From Winogradskyella echinorum (lineage in GTDB: Bacteria; Bacteroidota; Bacteroidia; Flavobacteriales; Flavobacteriaceae): a DNA stretch of 64,000 nt. The notes beneath the pieces are model-generated. The model had not been told where the DNA came from, made no database searches, and was given only the letters and a program-made list of their open reading frames with translations. Made by a program: the position numbers and the translations under genes. Position 1 is the first letter of the stretch, and every line of letters begins with the position of its first letter. The stretch is from positions 963,910-1,027,909 of the forward strand of contig NZ_JACOQD010000002.1 of the NCBI RefSeq assembly GCF_014297365.1. Reading direction: 5' to 3'. Below are positions 8,678 to 18,044 of this stretch, in pieces.

Positions 8678-11600
8678 TTAATTCTGAAAAGAATAAAGTT
8701 TTAATTCATCATTATTAGATAGTATTATAACCAAATTCTTATCCTTCATTTTTAAGGTTTCAATTTGTTTTATTTGCTGGTTGAAAGGGTCTATACCTAA
8801 GTTTGAAACAGGCTGATAATTTGACGTGTCTTTTACCAAAAGCCCTTTTAGAGCAGAATACGAGCCATGATAGGTATTGACTTTATAAGAATTACCACCA
8901 ACCATTAATTGAGCTTCATCATTAACTTCTAACTCAGAAAATGTAGTGATTGGAGCCAACTGAAATGCATCTTCAAATTTAACAAACTCACTAAAACTGC
9001 CATTATCATTTCTTAAATAGCCTGAAGCCAGTGTGTGAACTTCAAATTTTTGAGCTTTAGCAATTGACCCTTTAGTAATAGCTTCTTCTATAGTTTTACC
9101 AGCAAAGCTTTTATGATCTACATAAATTTTACTAATCACATTCATTTGTGCAGCAAGCTCATCTTTAGAATTTAAGGGATAATACTTTCCGTTTTTATTA
9201 TAGGCGATTAGTGTTTCATTTTTACCATTTTCATCAAAATCAGAATAGTACATTACTAATGGCCCATCAAAATTGAGGTTAAATTTGGTGTTCAGTCCCC
9301 AATTACCAAGTAAAATGTCTTGGTCGCCATCATTGTCAATATCAAAAGTTGAAACAGTTTGCCATAGACCATTTAAATTGTCTGGCAAATCCATTACTTC
9401 TAAAACTCCTTTTTTATTGATGTAAATTTTTGGTTCGTCCCATTCTGTAGACACTATTAAATCTTTAACGTTGTCTCCATTTACGTCTTCCCATTTGGCT
9501 GACGTTACTTTAGAAAATAGTTCAAAATTAGTATCTATTGAAAAATTACCTTTTCCATCATTTACTAAGATGTTTGATTTTACAGTTTTACCAAAATCTT
9601 TGGCATCTGCAAGATTACCAACAAATAAATCTATATCCCCATCCTTATCATAATCATAGGCCTCTACTGTCGTTGTAACCAACCAGTTTATAGGAATACG
9701 TAGCTTAGACCGAACAAATTTTCCATTTTCGTTTATGTACAAACGATCTTCCTGAAATTTATCAATCTTACGTTCATTAATGCCTGATGCTATATATAGA
9801 TCTAAATCGCCATCATTATCTGCGTCAAAAAATTCGGCATCGTTATCTTCAAAAGTTGCGTCATTGGTAATTTCTGTAATATTCATTTCAGAAAAACCAC
9901 TTCCACTATTTAAAAACAAATGCGCAGGTTGACCGGACGAGTTTCCTATAAAAACATCTTCAAATCCATTACCATCAATGTCTGCTTTTGCAAGAGCTGG
10001 ACCAAACGTTGAAATTTTATATGGTATTAATTTTTCTTCACTAAAATCGTTGTAATTATCTTCTTTGTGCGTAAAATCAATAAAATTTTCTTTTTTGAAA
10101 GTTGACTTAGAATCTATTTTACTATAATTATAAACACTGTTTCCTTCGGAATAGCTAACCTTTAAATTCTGATTAATTGTAGGATTTTTAATCGTTTGAA
10201 ACTCATTATTTGGCCAAATAATTTGAATAGAATCTATAGTTACCGCATCGTCTAATCCAAAATGTAGTTTACTATCTAAAGATGATAAAAACCCTCTAGA
10301 CTTAAACAATTGTTTAAGTTGACGCTTGTCGTTATTATAAACAATGGCTTTAAGTCCAATACCTTCTTTATTGGCACCTTTATACTCAAAGTCTAAAGAA
10401 ATATAATTTTTTGTACTATTGGTAGTATTTTCATATAGTCCGGCAGTTTCACCAAAATTATTGGTTACCAAATCTAAATCTCCATCTAAGTCTAAATCTA
10501 TATAGATGGCTCCATTAGAAAGGTTGGGTTTATTTTCTATCCAATCACCAGTTTTATTTTTAAATTTTATAGAATTGCCTTCAAACATTTCGTTAGAGAC
10601 TTTTCCGCTATTCATTTCGTTAATAGAATTAAACAACCATTCTAAACCATCCTTTTCTGTACGCCCTTTAAAAGCACTAGACACATATTTTTTAAAATCT
10701 AAACCGTTTGGACGTCTTAAAATACCGTTAGATATAAATAAATCTTGATGCCCATCATTATTAAAATCTGCAAACAGTGGTGCCCAACTCCAATCGGTAT
10801 CTGCCACTTGATTGAACAATGCTGTCTCTTGAAAAGAATTCCCAGAATTATTGATCTGAAGCATGTTGCGCGAATATTGATCTTTATAGCCCAATTTTTT
10901 TAGGTGAACTTGCATATTAAACATTGCATCATCACCTTCCGTTTCTTTAAGTATGCGCTCACTTTTTGGTAACATATCTAAAGTCATTAAATCTTGGTAA
11001 CCATCGCCATTAATATCAGCCGCATCACTTCCCATTGAGAACCTACTTATAGTTGTAAAAGCATCAGCCAAACTTTCTGTAAAGGTTCCATCTTGATTAT
11101 TGATATAATAATAATCGTCTTCATGAAAATCATTACACACATATATGTCATCCCAACCATCATTATTAAAATCCGCTACAGAAGCACTTAATCCATAACC
11201 ATTAACACCACCAAAAATGTTGGCCGCGTCACTAACATCAGAGAATTTTCCGTTATTATTATTCAGTAAAACGTCTCCAACTAATTCTGCACGTTTATGT
11301 CGTAATTCAGCTTTTCCATGAGATAGTGTTGTATGTACAGCGTGATTAACAATATAAACATCTAAATCATCGTCTTTATCATAATCGAAAAAATAGGCTT
11401 GTGTAGAATACCCCTTAAAATCTAAACCATAATCTTTAGCCTTTTCTGTAAATGTACCATCACCATTGTTTATAAAGAGTTCGTTATGACCTTTAAAATC
11501 TAATAGTCCCGAAACTGCACAAACATATATATCTAGTAAGCCATCATTGTTAATATCTACCATAGTTGCACCTGTATTCCAACTAGCACTACCAGAAATA

Positions 11601-11926
11601 TTAGCATTTTTAGAAACGTCTTCAAATTTTAAATTGCCTTTATTAATGTATAATTTATTGTCGCCAGTGTTTGATACAAAATATAAATCTGAAAGTCCAT
11701 CATTGTTAATATCACCTGCAGCAACACCACCTCCATTATAATAATAGATATAGTTAATAATACTGTGTTGTGCGTCTTCTGGTACTATATTAGAAAAATC
11801 GATACCAGTATCTTTTTCCGATAACTGATTAAGAAGATAATTTTGTTTAGCTATTGTTTCGTCAACATCATTAGAACAGGCTAACAATATAGATATTGCA
11901 ACCAGAGTGAGGGTTATTTTTTTCAT
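8678..11926 (-). CDS. FG-GAP/VCBS-repeat lipoprotein with ASPIC/UnbV domain
   Basis: A 1082-residue surface lipoprotein (ISILLACSND lipobox). The N-terminal half has many FG-GAP/VCBS repeats of the D-x-N-x-D-G type (GDINNDGLSDLY, VDINNDGLLDIY, ADFNNDGWDDIY, ADINGDGYQDLM), predicted to form a calcium-binding beta-propeller. At about residues 500-580 there is an ASPIC/UnbV segment (GIGLKAIVY, then LHFGLDD and IQIIWPN), and further VCBS repeats follow (KADIDGNGFEDVF, YDYDKDGDIDLFV). The family is widespread in Bacteroidota, often with glycan-uptake genes, but its role is unclear. Here it is coupled to the haloperoxidase-like gene, so the two lipoproteins probably act together. Confidence 0.9.
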   Translation of the reverse strand: MKKITLTLVAISILLACSNDVDETIAKQNYLLNQLSEKDTGIDFSNIVPEDAQHSIINYIYYYNGGGVAAGDINNDGLSDLYFVSNTGDNKLYINKGNLKFEDVSKNANISGSASWNTGATMVDINNDGLLDIYVCAVSGLLDFKGHNELFINNGDGTFTEKAKDYGLDFKGYSTQAYFFDYDKDDDLDVYIVNHAVHTTLSHGKAELRHKRAELVGDVLLNNNNGKFSDVSDAANIFGGVNGYGLSASVADFNNDGWDDIYVCNDFHEDDYYYINNQDGTFTESLADAFTTISRFSMGSDAADINGDGYQDLMTLDMLPKSERILKETEGDDAMFNMQVHLKKLGYKDQYSRNMLQINNSGNSFQETALFNQVADTDWSWAPLFADFNNDGHQDLFISNGILRRPNGLDFKKYVSSAFKGRTEKDGLEWLFNSINEMNSGKVSNEMFEGNSIKFKNKTGDWIENKPNLSNGAIYIDLDLDGDLDLVTNNFGETAGLYENTTNSTKNYISLDFEYKGANKEGIGLKAIVYNNDKRQLKQLFKSRGFLSSLDSKLHFGLDDAVTIDSIQIIWPNNEFQTIKNPTINQNLKVSYSEGNSVYNYSKIDSKSTFKKENFIDFTHKEDNYNDFSEEKLIPYKISTFGPALAKADIDGNGFEDVFIGNSSGQPAHLFLNSGSGFSEMNITEITNDATFEDNDAEFFDADNDGDLDLYIASGINERKIDKFQEDRLYINENGKFVRSKLRIPINWLVTTTVEAYDYDKDGDIDLFVGNLADAKDFGKTVKSNILVNDGKGNFSIDTNFELFSKVTSAKWEDVNGDNVKDLIVSTEWDEPKIYINKKGVLEVMDLPDNLNGLWQTVSTFDIDNDGDQDILLGNWGLNTKFNLNFDGPLVMYYSDFDENGKNETLIAYNKNGKYYPLNSKDELAAQMNVISKIYVDHKSFAGKTIEEAITKGSIAKAQKFEVHTLASGYLRNDNGSFSEFVKFEDAFQLAPITTFSELEVNDEAQLMVGGNSYKVNTYHGSYSALKGLLVKDTSNYQPVSNLGIDPFNQQIKQIETLKMKDKNLVIILSNNDELKLYSFQN

Positions 11927-11951
11927 TAATAGCGATGGTTAGTCAACTTAA

Positions 11952-11985
11952 CAAAAGTAATAATTTTTTAACAAACATTTAACAA
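11952..11985 (-). promoter_or_regulatory. Predicted promoter of the VCBS/haloperoxidase operon
   Basis: On the minus strand TTG (11985-11983) is followed after 23 bases by TACTTTTG (11959-11952), 26 bases before the ATG at 11926. This fits TTG-N17..23-TAnnTTTG. Confidence 0.45.
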
Positions 11986-12071
11986 TCACACTTAAAACCA
12001 ACTGATTTTTGTAAAAAATCGAAGTTCAATACCCCAAGAAATTAACTCACAAGAAGTTAATTATTAATGGT

Positions 12072-13520
12072 TTATGATTTTTTATTTTTTATTAGTAATA
12101 ATCCTAAAAATGTTAAAAGACCATTAATAATTAAAATTTCAAAACCAATTTCATAGCCATTAAATAACTCTTTAGAATATAAATTAAGAATATATGAAAG
12201 TAATGGCGCTATTACAGCTATTATCCAAACATACTTATCTTTAACTTGTGATTTTGTTAATAATCCAAAAGCAAATAAACCAAGTAAAGGTCCATAAGTA
12301 TATCCTGCTGCTTTAAAGAGTTCCCAAATAACAGACACATCTTTAAAAATTAAATCGAACAGTAAAATCACAACAATCAATACAACACTAAATGCAATGT
12401 GTATTTGTTTTCTAATCCGTTTTCTTTCATTTTCAGGCTTATGTTCAATTTCAATAATGTCTATACAAAATGAGGTTGTTAATGATGTTAAGGCCGAATC
12501 TGCACTAGAATATGCAGCGGCTATTAACCCGAGTAAAAAGAATGCAGATGTAACGACTCCTATTTCTGGTAACATCGCAATTGTAGCAAATAAATCATCT
12601 TTTGTTGCACTTATGTTATGAATTTCGGCATACTGAGTTAACATTAAACCAAGAAGTAGAAATAGAATATTTACAAAAATTAATACAATACTAAAAGACA
12701 CCATATTCTTTTGAGCATCTTTTAAATTACGACATGTTAGATTTTTCTGCATCATATCTTGATCTAAACCTGTCATAGTTATTGTGATAAAAATGCCAGA
12801 GAGGAAGCTTTTCCAAAAATACTGTGCATCATTACCATCTTCAAAATAGAAAACCTTACTTAAGTTACTTTCCTTGGCATTACTAATAACATCACCAATA
12901 CTATTCAAATCTAATGCTGAAGCTAAAAATATTATCGTAACAACAACAGAGACTAACATAAATAGTGTTTGAAGCGTATCCGTGAAAATTATCGTTTTTA
13001 TACCTCCTCTAAACGTGTATAACCAAATGAGAGCAATGGTTATAATTACGGTAATTGCAAAAGGAATATCAAATAAATCAAAAACCAATAATTGTAGAAC
13101 TTTAGCTACCAAAAACAATCTAAAGGACGCACCTACTGTCCTAGAAATAAGAAAAGCTATGGAACCCGTTTTATAACTTACATTACCGAACCTGTCTCTT
13201 AAATAGGTGTAAATTGATGTTAAATTTAATTTATAGTAAAGCGGTAATAACACATAAGCTATAATGAGATAACCAAAAAAGTAGCCAAAAACGACTTGTA
13301 AATAACCAAATTGTTTGGCCTCTACAGCACCAGGAACTGAGATAAATGTTACACCAGACAATGAAGCACCTATCATTCCAAAAGCAACTAAATACCATGG
13401 AGCAGACTTATTTGCTTTAAAAAAAGCGGCATTACTATCCTCCTTACCTGTGAAATATGAGATTAAAACAAGTAAACCAAAATAGCATGCTATAAGTATT
13501 AGTATGGATGTAGGAGTCAT
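12072..13520 (-). CDS. Sodium:solute symporter (SSS family)
   Basis: A 482-residue inner-membrane transporter with about 13 hydrophobic helices. SSS-family features are the FFKANKSAPWYLVAFGMIGASLSGVTFISVPG segment near residues 33-64 (helices 1-2), YTYLRDRFG after helix 3 and the FRGGIKTIIFTDTLQ signature near residue 170. It uses the sodium gradient to import a small solute; the substrate cannot be told from sequence. It is a single gene, divergent from the BNR-repeat protein gene 76 bases away. A weak 8-bp hairpin at 12040-12062 lies just past its stop. Confidence 0.92.
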   Translation of the reverse strand: MTPTSILILIACYFGLLVLISYFTGKEDSNAAFFKANKSAPWYLVAFGMIGASLSGVTFISVPGAVEAKQFGYLQVVFGYFFGYLIIAYVLLPLYYKLNLTSIYTYLRDRFGNVSYKTGSIAFLISRTVGASFRLFLVAKVLQLLVFDLFDIPFAITVIITIALIWLYTFRGGIKTIIFTDTLQTLFMLVSVVVTIIFLASALDLNSIGDVISNAKESNLSKVFYFEDGNDAQYFWKSFLSGIFITITMTGLDQDMMQKNLTCRNLKDAQKNMVSFSIVLIFVNILFLLLGLMLTQYAEIHNISATKDDLFATIAMLPEIGVVTSAFFLLGLIAAAYSSADSALTSLTTSFCIDIIEIEHKPENERKRIRKQIHIAFSVVLIVVILLFDLIFKDVSVIWELFKAAGYTYGPLLGLFAFGLLTKSQVKDKYVWIIAVIAPLLSYILNLYSKELFNGYEIGFEILIINGLLTFLGLLLIKNKKS

Positions 13521-13559
13521 AATTAGATTACTTAATTAAGATAAAATTTTTAAAAACAG

Positions 13560-13567
13560 TATTTTTG
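13560..13567 (+). promoter_or_regulatory. Predicted -7 box of the BNR-repeat protein gene
   Basis: TATTTTTG matches TAnnTTTG and lies 29 bases before the ATG at 13597. No clear TTG is seen at the right distance upstream. Confidence 0.35.
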
Positions 13568-13596
13568 AGAAAAATAGCTAAAAAAAAAGAAATATT

Positions 13597-16146
13597 ATGA
13601 AAAAGGTTGCACTACTATTTGCACTTATTGGTTTTGTGCTGCAAATCTCGGCACAAGATTACAAAAAATTAATGGCTGAAGGCACTCATACTGTAGAACA
13701 TGTTGTAAAAATTGCAGAGCAGCATTTCGATTCTGTAGGAAGAGGACGTGGCACTGGTTATAAACAATTTAGGCGTTGGCAATATTTTGCGGAGCGCTCA
13801 ATGGACGAAACTGGTAAACTAAAATCCCCAGAGTATTACTATAACGAATTACAAGATTATAATTCGAAAAAAAATAATGAAGGCATAGCTGCTAAAACAG
13901 TAGTTGGCACATGGGAAGAAATGGGACCAACCTATTGGAATGCTACTTCTGGCTATAATCCTGGTGTTGGACGTGTTACCTCATTTGCTGTTGATAAAAA
14001 CGACCAAAATCATATTATTGTTGGCAGTGAAACTGGCGGTGTTTGGAAAAGTTTAGATGGTGGATCTAGCTGGGCAGTTTTAACAGATAATTTAGCTAAT
14101 ACAGATGTATATTCTTTAGCCATAGACCCATCAAATAGTTCCACTTATTTTTGGGGATCTAGAAATGGTGCAATTTTTAAATCTGAAGATGCAGGCTCAA
14201 CATGGAGTCTACATGGAAGTTTACCATCTGGTTGGGTTAATAAAATATTAATTCATCCAACCAATTCACTAAAAATGTACTGCAGCGCTCAAAGTGGTGG
14301 CCTTTTTAAATCAACTGATGGCGGTATTACTTGGAGCTCAATCTATTTTGTTAATGTGAGCACAGGCTATGATATTGAGTTTAAACCCGGAAATCCAAGT
14401 GTAATATACGCTTCAGGTAATGATTTTTATATGTCAACTAATGATGGAGTTAGTTTTTCTAAGGTAAGTGGTTCTACTCCTAATCAATTTTCTACGGGAC
14501 CTAAAATGATTGGTGTTTCGCCAGATAATGCTAATACAGTATATGTAATTGAAGCTTCTGGAGGTGCTTTTAACGGTTTATACAAATCTACAGATAGTGG
14601 TGCTACTTTTATAAAGCTAAATCACACTAACAAAAATTACTTTGGTTACGCTTCTGACCCAGAAGATCCAGATGATGCTGGAGCTGGACAAGCACCAAGA
14701 GATATGGATATTGCCATAAACCCAAATGATGTTAATGATGTACATATCGCTGGAATAAACACTCGCCGATCTACAGATGGTGGTCTCACATTTAGTATGA
14801 CCTCTCAGTGGACGCCAAATAGTGCAACATCGGAAAACATAGGTTATTGTCATGCAGACGTAGATATATTAGAATTTGTAGGCACAGGAGCTAACACTAA
14901 ACTATATGTTGGGACTGATGGCGGTATTTACAAAGCTGAAAACCCAACCATTGTCAATACTAATTTCTATACAGATTTAACACCAGGTTTAGGAATTCGC
15001 CAGTTCTATAAAATTGGAGTAAGCCAAACTAACCCAGTAATAGTTACTGGAGGTTCACAAGATAATGGATCCTCAGTTCTTGGTGCAGATGGTAATTGGA
15101 CTGATTGGTGGGGAGCAGATGGCATGGAAGGCTTTGTAGACAAAACAAATTCTCAAATAATGTATGGCACCTCACAATTTGGAGGTTTTATTAAAACATT
15201 CGATGGTGGTAATAGTGTGGCTGGTGTTAGCCAACCTGATGGAAAAGGCTATGATAATTTTTGGAATTGGATTGTACCTTTTGAGGAAGATCCTATAGTA
15301 CAAGATGTAATTTATTGTGCTTTTGATGAAGTTTATAAATCTTTAAATGGTGGAAATAGTTGGACATCAATATCTCAAAATTTTGGTACTAATATAGATC
15401 ACCTAAAAATAGCGCCAACCAATAGCAATACTATGTATTTAGCTATTAACGGAAACTTTTGGTACACTATTGACGGAGGAACTCTTTGGCAGCAATCAAG
15501 TCTAAATCTTGGTATTAATAGAATAATTAATTCTATTGCTGTACACCCTACTGATCCTAATAAAGTAGCAATAGCAACAACAGATAACCAAAGTGTTTAT
15601 ATAAGTACTGATAATGGAGCATCATTTACATCTGTATTATGGGATTTACCCGGATTTACAGCGCAAGCAGTTGCCTGGCAGAATAATGGTAAAGATGGCT
15701 TATATGTTGGTATGAATTACGGTGTGTATTATACCGATAATGATTTGGGTAATACTTGGACAGCCTTTAACAATGGATTACCAAATACACGTATTAACGA
15801 ACTAGAAATTAACTCGACAGATAATAAAATTTACGCTGCAACTTATGGTAGAGGACTTTGGAGATCTAGTCTTTATGACGAAACTTTAAATGTTACTAAT
15901 TTTGAATTTGATGATCTATCTATATACCCAAATCCTGCAAATAACGAAGTAAATTTAAAATGGAATAATTCTGAAGATGTAAGTATTAGAATTTATAACA
16001 CATTAGGTAAGTTAGTATTTTATGGAAAAAAAGTTAACCTATCTAACGCGTTAAAAATTGATGTTTCATCTTATACATCTGGAATGTATTTTGTAAAATT
16101 GAATAGCACAAAAGGAGAAATCACTAAAAAGCTAATTCTAAAATAA
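13597..16146 (+). CDS. Secreted BNR/sortilin-like repeat protein with T9SS sorting domain
   Basis: An 849-residue exported protein with a signal peptide ending near residue 19 (LQISAQ). Asp-box (SxDGGxTW) repeats occur throughout: KSLDGGSSW, KSEDAGSTW, KSTDGGITW, KSTDSGATF, RSTDGGLTF, KSLNGGNSW and ISTDNGASF. They predict a multi-bladed beta-propeller like those of sialidases and sortilin, but the glycosidase catalytic residues cannot be assigned. The last 75 residues, from YPNPANNEVNLKW to KKLILK, form a type A T9SS C-terminal domain. It is therefore probably exported through the outer membrane; the substrate is unknown. A clear terminator follows at 16165. Confidence 0.9.
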   Translation: MKKVALLFALIGFVLQISAQDYKKLMAEGTHTVEHVVKIAEQHFDSVGRGRGTGYKQFRRWQYFAERSMDETGKLKSPEYYYNELQDYNSKKNNEGIAAKTVVGTWEEMGPTYWNATSGYNPGVGRVTSFAVDKNDQNHIIVGSETGGVWKSLDGGSSWAVLTDNLANTDVYSLAIDPSNSSTYFWGSRNGAIFKSEDAGSTWSLHGSLPSGWVNKILIHPTNSLKMYCSAQSGGLFKSTDGGITWSSIYFVNVSTGYDIEFKPGNPSVIYASGNDFYMSTNDGVSFSKVSGSTPNQFSTGPKMIGVSPDNANTVYVIEASGGAFNGLYKSTDSGATFIKLNHTNKNYFGYASDPEDPDDAGAGQAPRDMDIAINPNDVNDVHIAGINTRRSTDGGLTFSMTSQWTPNSATSENIGYCHADVDILEFVGTGANTKLYVGTDGGIYKAENPTIVNTNFYTDLTPGLGIRQFYKIGVSQTNPVIVTGGSQDNGSSVLGADGNWTDWWGADGMEGFVDKTNSQIMYGTSQFGGFIKTFDGGNSVAGVSQPDGKGYDNFWNWIVPFEEDPIVQDVIYCAFDEVYKSLNGGNSWTSISQNFGTNIDHLKIAPTNSNTMYLAINGNFWYTIDGGTLWQQSSLNLGINRIINSIAVHPTDPNKVAIATTDNQSVYISTDNGASFTSVLWDLPGFTAQAVAWQNNGKDGLYVGMNYGVYYTDNDLGNTWTAFNNGLPNTRINELEINSTDNKIYAATYGRGLWRSSLYDETLNVTNFEFDDLSIYPNPANNEVNLKWNNSEDVSIRIYNTLGKLVFYGKKVNLSNALKIDVSSYTSGMYFVKLNSTKGEITKKLILK

Positions 16147-16164
16147 TATTCAATTAAATACTTT

Positions 16165-16203
16165 AAAGTCCGATTGTAAATCAATTATAATCGGGCTTTT
16201 TTA
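16165..16203 (+). terminator. Rho-independent terminator after the BNR-repeat gene
   Basis: AAAGTCCGATT pairs with AATCGGGCTTT (one G-T pair) around a 13-base loop, followed by a T run. It ends 28 bases before recR. Confidence 0.8.
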
Positions 16204-16230
16204 TGTCTAAAAATCAGTACCTTCGTACTT

Positions 16231-16848
16231 ATGGAATTTTCATCAAAACTCTTAGAAAATGCGGTCAACGAAATGTCTCAATTACCAGGTATAGGTAAAC
16301 GCACAGCATTACGTTTAGTTTTGCATTTATTGAGACAGCCTGAGAATCAAACATTTCAATTAGCTGATGCTTTATCAAAAGTTAGAGCAGAAATTAATTT
16401 TTGCAAATCGTGTCATAATATAAGTGATAAACCACTTTGCGAAATTTGTGAGAATCCAAATCGTAATAATCAACTTATCTGTGTGGTTGAAGATATTAGA
16501 GATGTAATGGCTATTGAAAACACAAGTTCTTTTAAAGGTTTATATCATGTCTTAGGTGGTAAAATATCTCCTATGGATGGTATTGGCCCGCAAGATCTAA
16601 ACATTACTACATTAGTAGAAAAAGTAAAAGCAGGACAAGTAAAGGAATTAATCTTTGCTATGAGTCCAACCATGGAAGGAGATACCACTAATTTCTATAT
16701 CTTTAGACAAATTCAAGATTATAATGTAGCTACCTCAACAATTGCAAGAGGTGTAGCTGCTGGCAACGAATTAGAATATACAGACGAAATAACGTTAGGC
16801 CGAAGTATTATAGACCGTGTTCCTTTTGAAGCTTCTCTAAAATCGTAA
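16231..16848 (+). CDS. recR: Recombination mediator protein RecR
   Basis: A 205-residue RecR, close to the usual 200. It acts with RecF/RecO to load RecA at single-stranded gaps. The N-terminal helix-hairpin-helix contains [17 protein letters not shown]. The zinc finger is [16 protein letters not shown] with all four cysteines (about residues 58-73). The Toprim domain begins with [14 protein letters not shown] and includes [13 protein letters not shown]. The start ATG is 28 bases after the terminator of the previous gene. The glycosyltransferase gene begins 3 bases after its stop, so the two are probably co-transcribed. Confidence 0.98.
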   Translation: MEFSSKLLENAVNEMSQLPGIGKRTALRLVLHLLRQPENQTFQLADALSKVRAEINFCKSCHNISDKPLCEICENPNRNNQLICVVEDIRDVMAIENTSSFKGLYHVLGGKISPMDGIGPQDLNITTLVEKVKAGQVKELIFAMSPTMEGDTTNFYIFRQIQDYNVATSTIARGVAAGNELEYTDEITLGRSIIDRVPFEASLKS

Positions 16849-16851
16849 TAT

Positions 16852-17952
16852 TTGAAATTATCTGTAATCATATTAAACTATAATGTGAGGTATTTTTTAG
16901 AGTTATGTCTAAAAAGTGTTGAAACTGCCATTGAGAATATTGATGCAGAAATTATAGTTATAGACAACAACTCTCCAGATGATAGTTGTAGCATGGTAAA
17001 ATCGTTATTTCCATCCGTTAAACTCATAGAAAACCAAGAAAACCCAGGATTTTCAAAAGGAAATAATATAGGCGTTGCTCAAGCAAAAGGTGAGTATTTA
17101 TGTATACTAAATCCAGACACTGTAGTAGCCGAAGACACATTTTTAAAACTTATAGAATTTGCAGACGATAAGGAAAAACTCGGTATTATTGGTTGTCAAC
17201 TTATTGATGGTAAAGGCAAATATCTTCCAGAAAGTAAACGAAACATTCCTACTCCTAAAGTTTCATTAAAGAAAATATTAGGCAAAGACAAAGATTATTA
17301 CGCTAATTATTTAAAGATTAACACAACAGGTAGAGTAGATATATTAGTTGGTGCATTTATGTTCTTAAAAAAAACTGTCTATGATGCTGTTAATGGTTTT
17401 GATGAAGATTACTTTATGTATGGTGAAGATGTTGATTTATCTTATAAAGTTTTAAAAGCGGGTTACGACAATTACTATTTTGGAGAAACTACCGTTATTC
17501 ATTTTAAAGGTGAAAGCACACTTAAAGATGCCAAATATGCTAAGCGTTTTTACGGAGCCATGCAGATTTTTTATAAAAAGCATTTTAAGGCTAATCTAGT
17601 ATTTAATGCAATTGTGTGGTTAGGCATAAAACTAGCTTATGTTTTTAGACGACCTCCAACCGTTTTAAAAACGGAATCTAAATCGACCATTATTTATGGC
17701 AATAAAATAGATTCATCTTTAAAAAATCAATTACAACAACCTATAAAACACAATAACATAATTAATAGAGAAGTTCCAGATCATAGCATGATTATCTATG
17801 ATCTCAATACGCTTAAAACAAAGGCAGTTATTGAGGATATGAAACAAAAGGCTAAACAAGAACATATAGTCTTTAGATTTTTACCGAAAAACAGTAAATT
17901 TATCCTCGGAAGTGACAGTGCTGTTACAAGAGGTGAAATCACACACTTTTAA
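16852..17952 (+). CDS. Family 2 glycosyltransferase
   Basis: A 366-residue GT2 enzyme starting at TTG (16852); the start is supported because family members begin with the same KLSVIILNYNVRYFLELCL stretch and no other start fits. The GT-A fold shows VIDNNSPD (nucleotide-sugar loop), NPGFSKGNNIGVAQAKGEYLC and LNPDTV (DxD-like, metal binding), and FDEDYFMYGEDVDLSYK (acceptor and catalytic region), resembling rhamnosyltransferase-like enzymes. A hydrophobic segment near 250-262 may touch the membrane. The last 100 residues are a lineage-specific extension of unknown role. It probably adds a sugar to a surface polysaccharide or lipid. Confidence 0.9.
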   Translation: MKLSVIILNYNVRYFLELCLKSVETAIENIDAEIIVIDNNSPDDSCSMVKSLFPSVKLIENQENPGFSKGNNIGVAQAKGEYLCILNPDTVVAEDTFLKLIEFADDKEKLGIIGCQLIDGKGKYLPESKRNIPTPKVSLKKILGKDKDYYANYLKINTTGRVDILVGAFMFLKKTVYDAVNGFDEDYFMYGEDVDLSYKVLKAGYDNYYFGETTVIHFKGESTLKDAKYAKRFYGAMQIFYKKHFKANLVFNAIVWLGIKLAYVFRRPPTVLKTESKSTIIYGNKIDSSLKNQLQQPIKHNNIINREVPDHSMIIYDLNTLKTKAVIEDMKQKAKQEHIVFRFLPKNSKFILGSDSAVTRGEITHF

Positions 17953-17999
17953 AATCGTTATAAGTTGAATTAAAATCAATGAAATATCGGTTTTTTTAT

Positions 18000-18007
18000 T
18001 AATTTTG
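18000..18007 (+). promoter_or_regulatory. Possible -7 box of the E2 gene
   Basis: TAATTTTG matches TAnnTTTG and lies 37 bases before the ATG at 18045. No TTG occurs at the expected distance, so confidence is low. Confidence 0.3.
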
Positions 18008-18044
18008 CATTCAAATTGCAAATAAAGACCTTCAAATTATAAAT

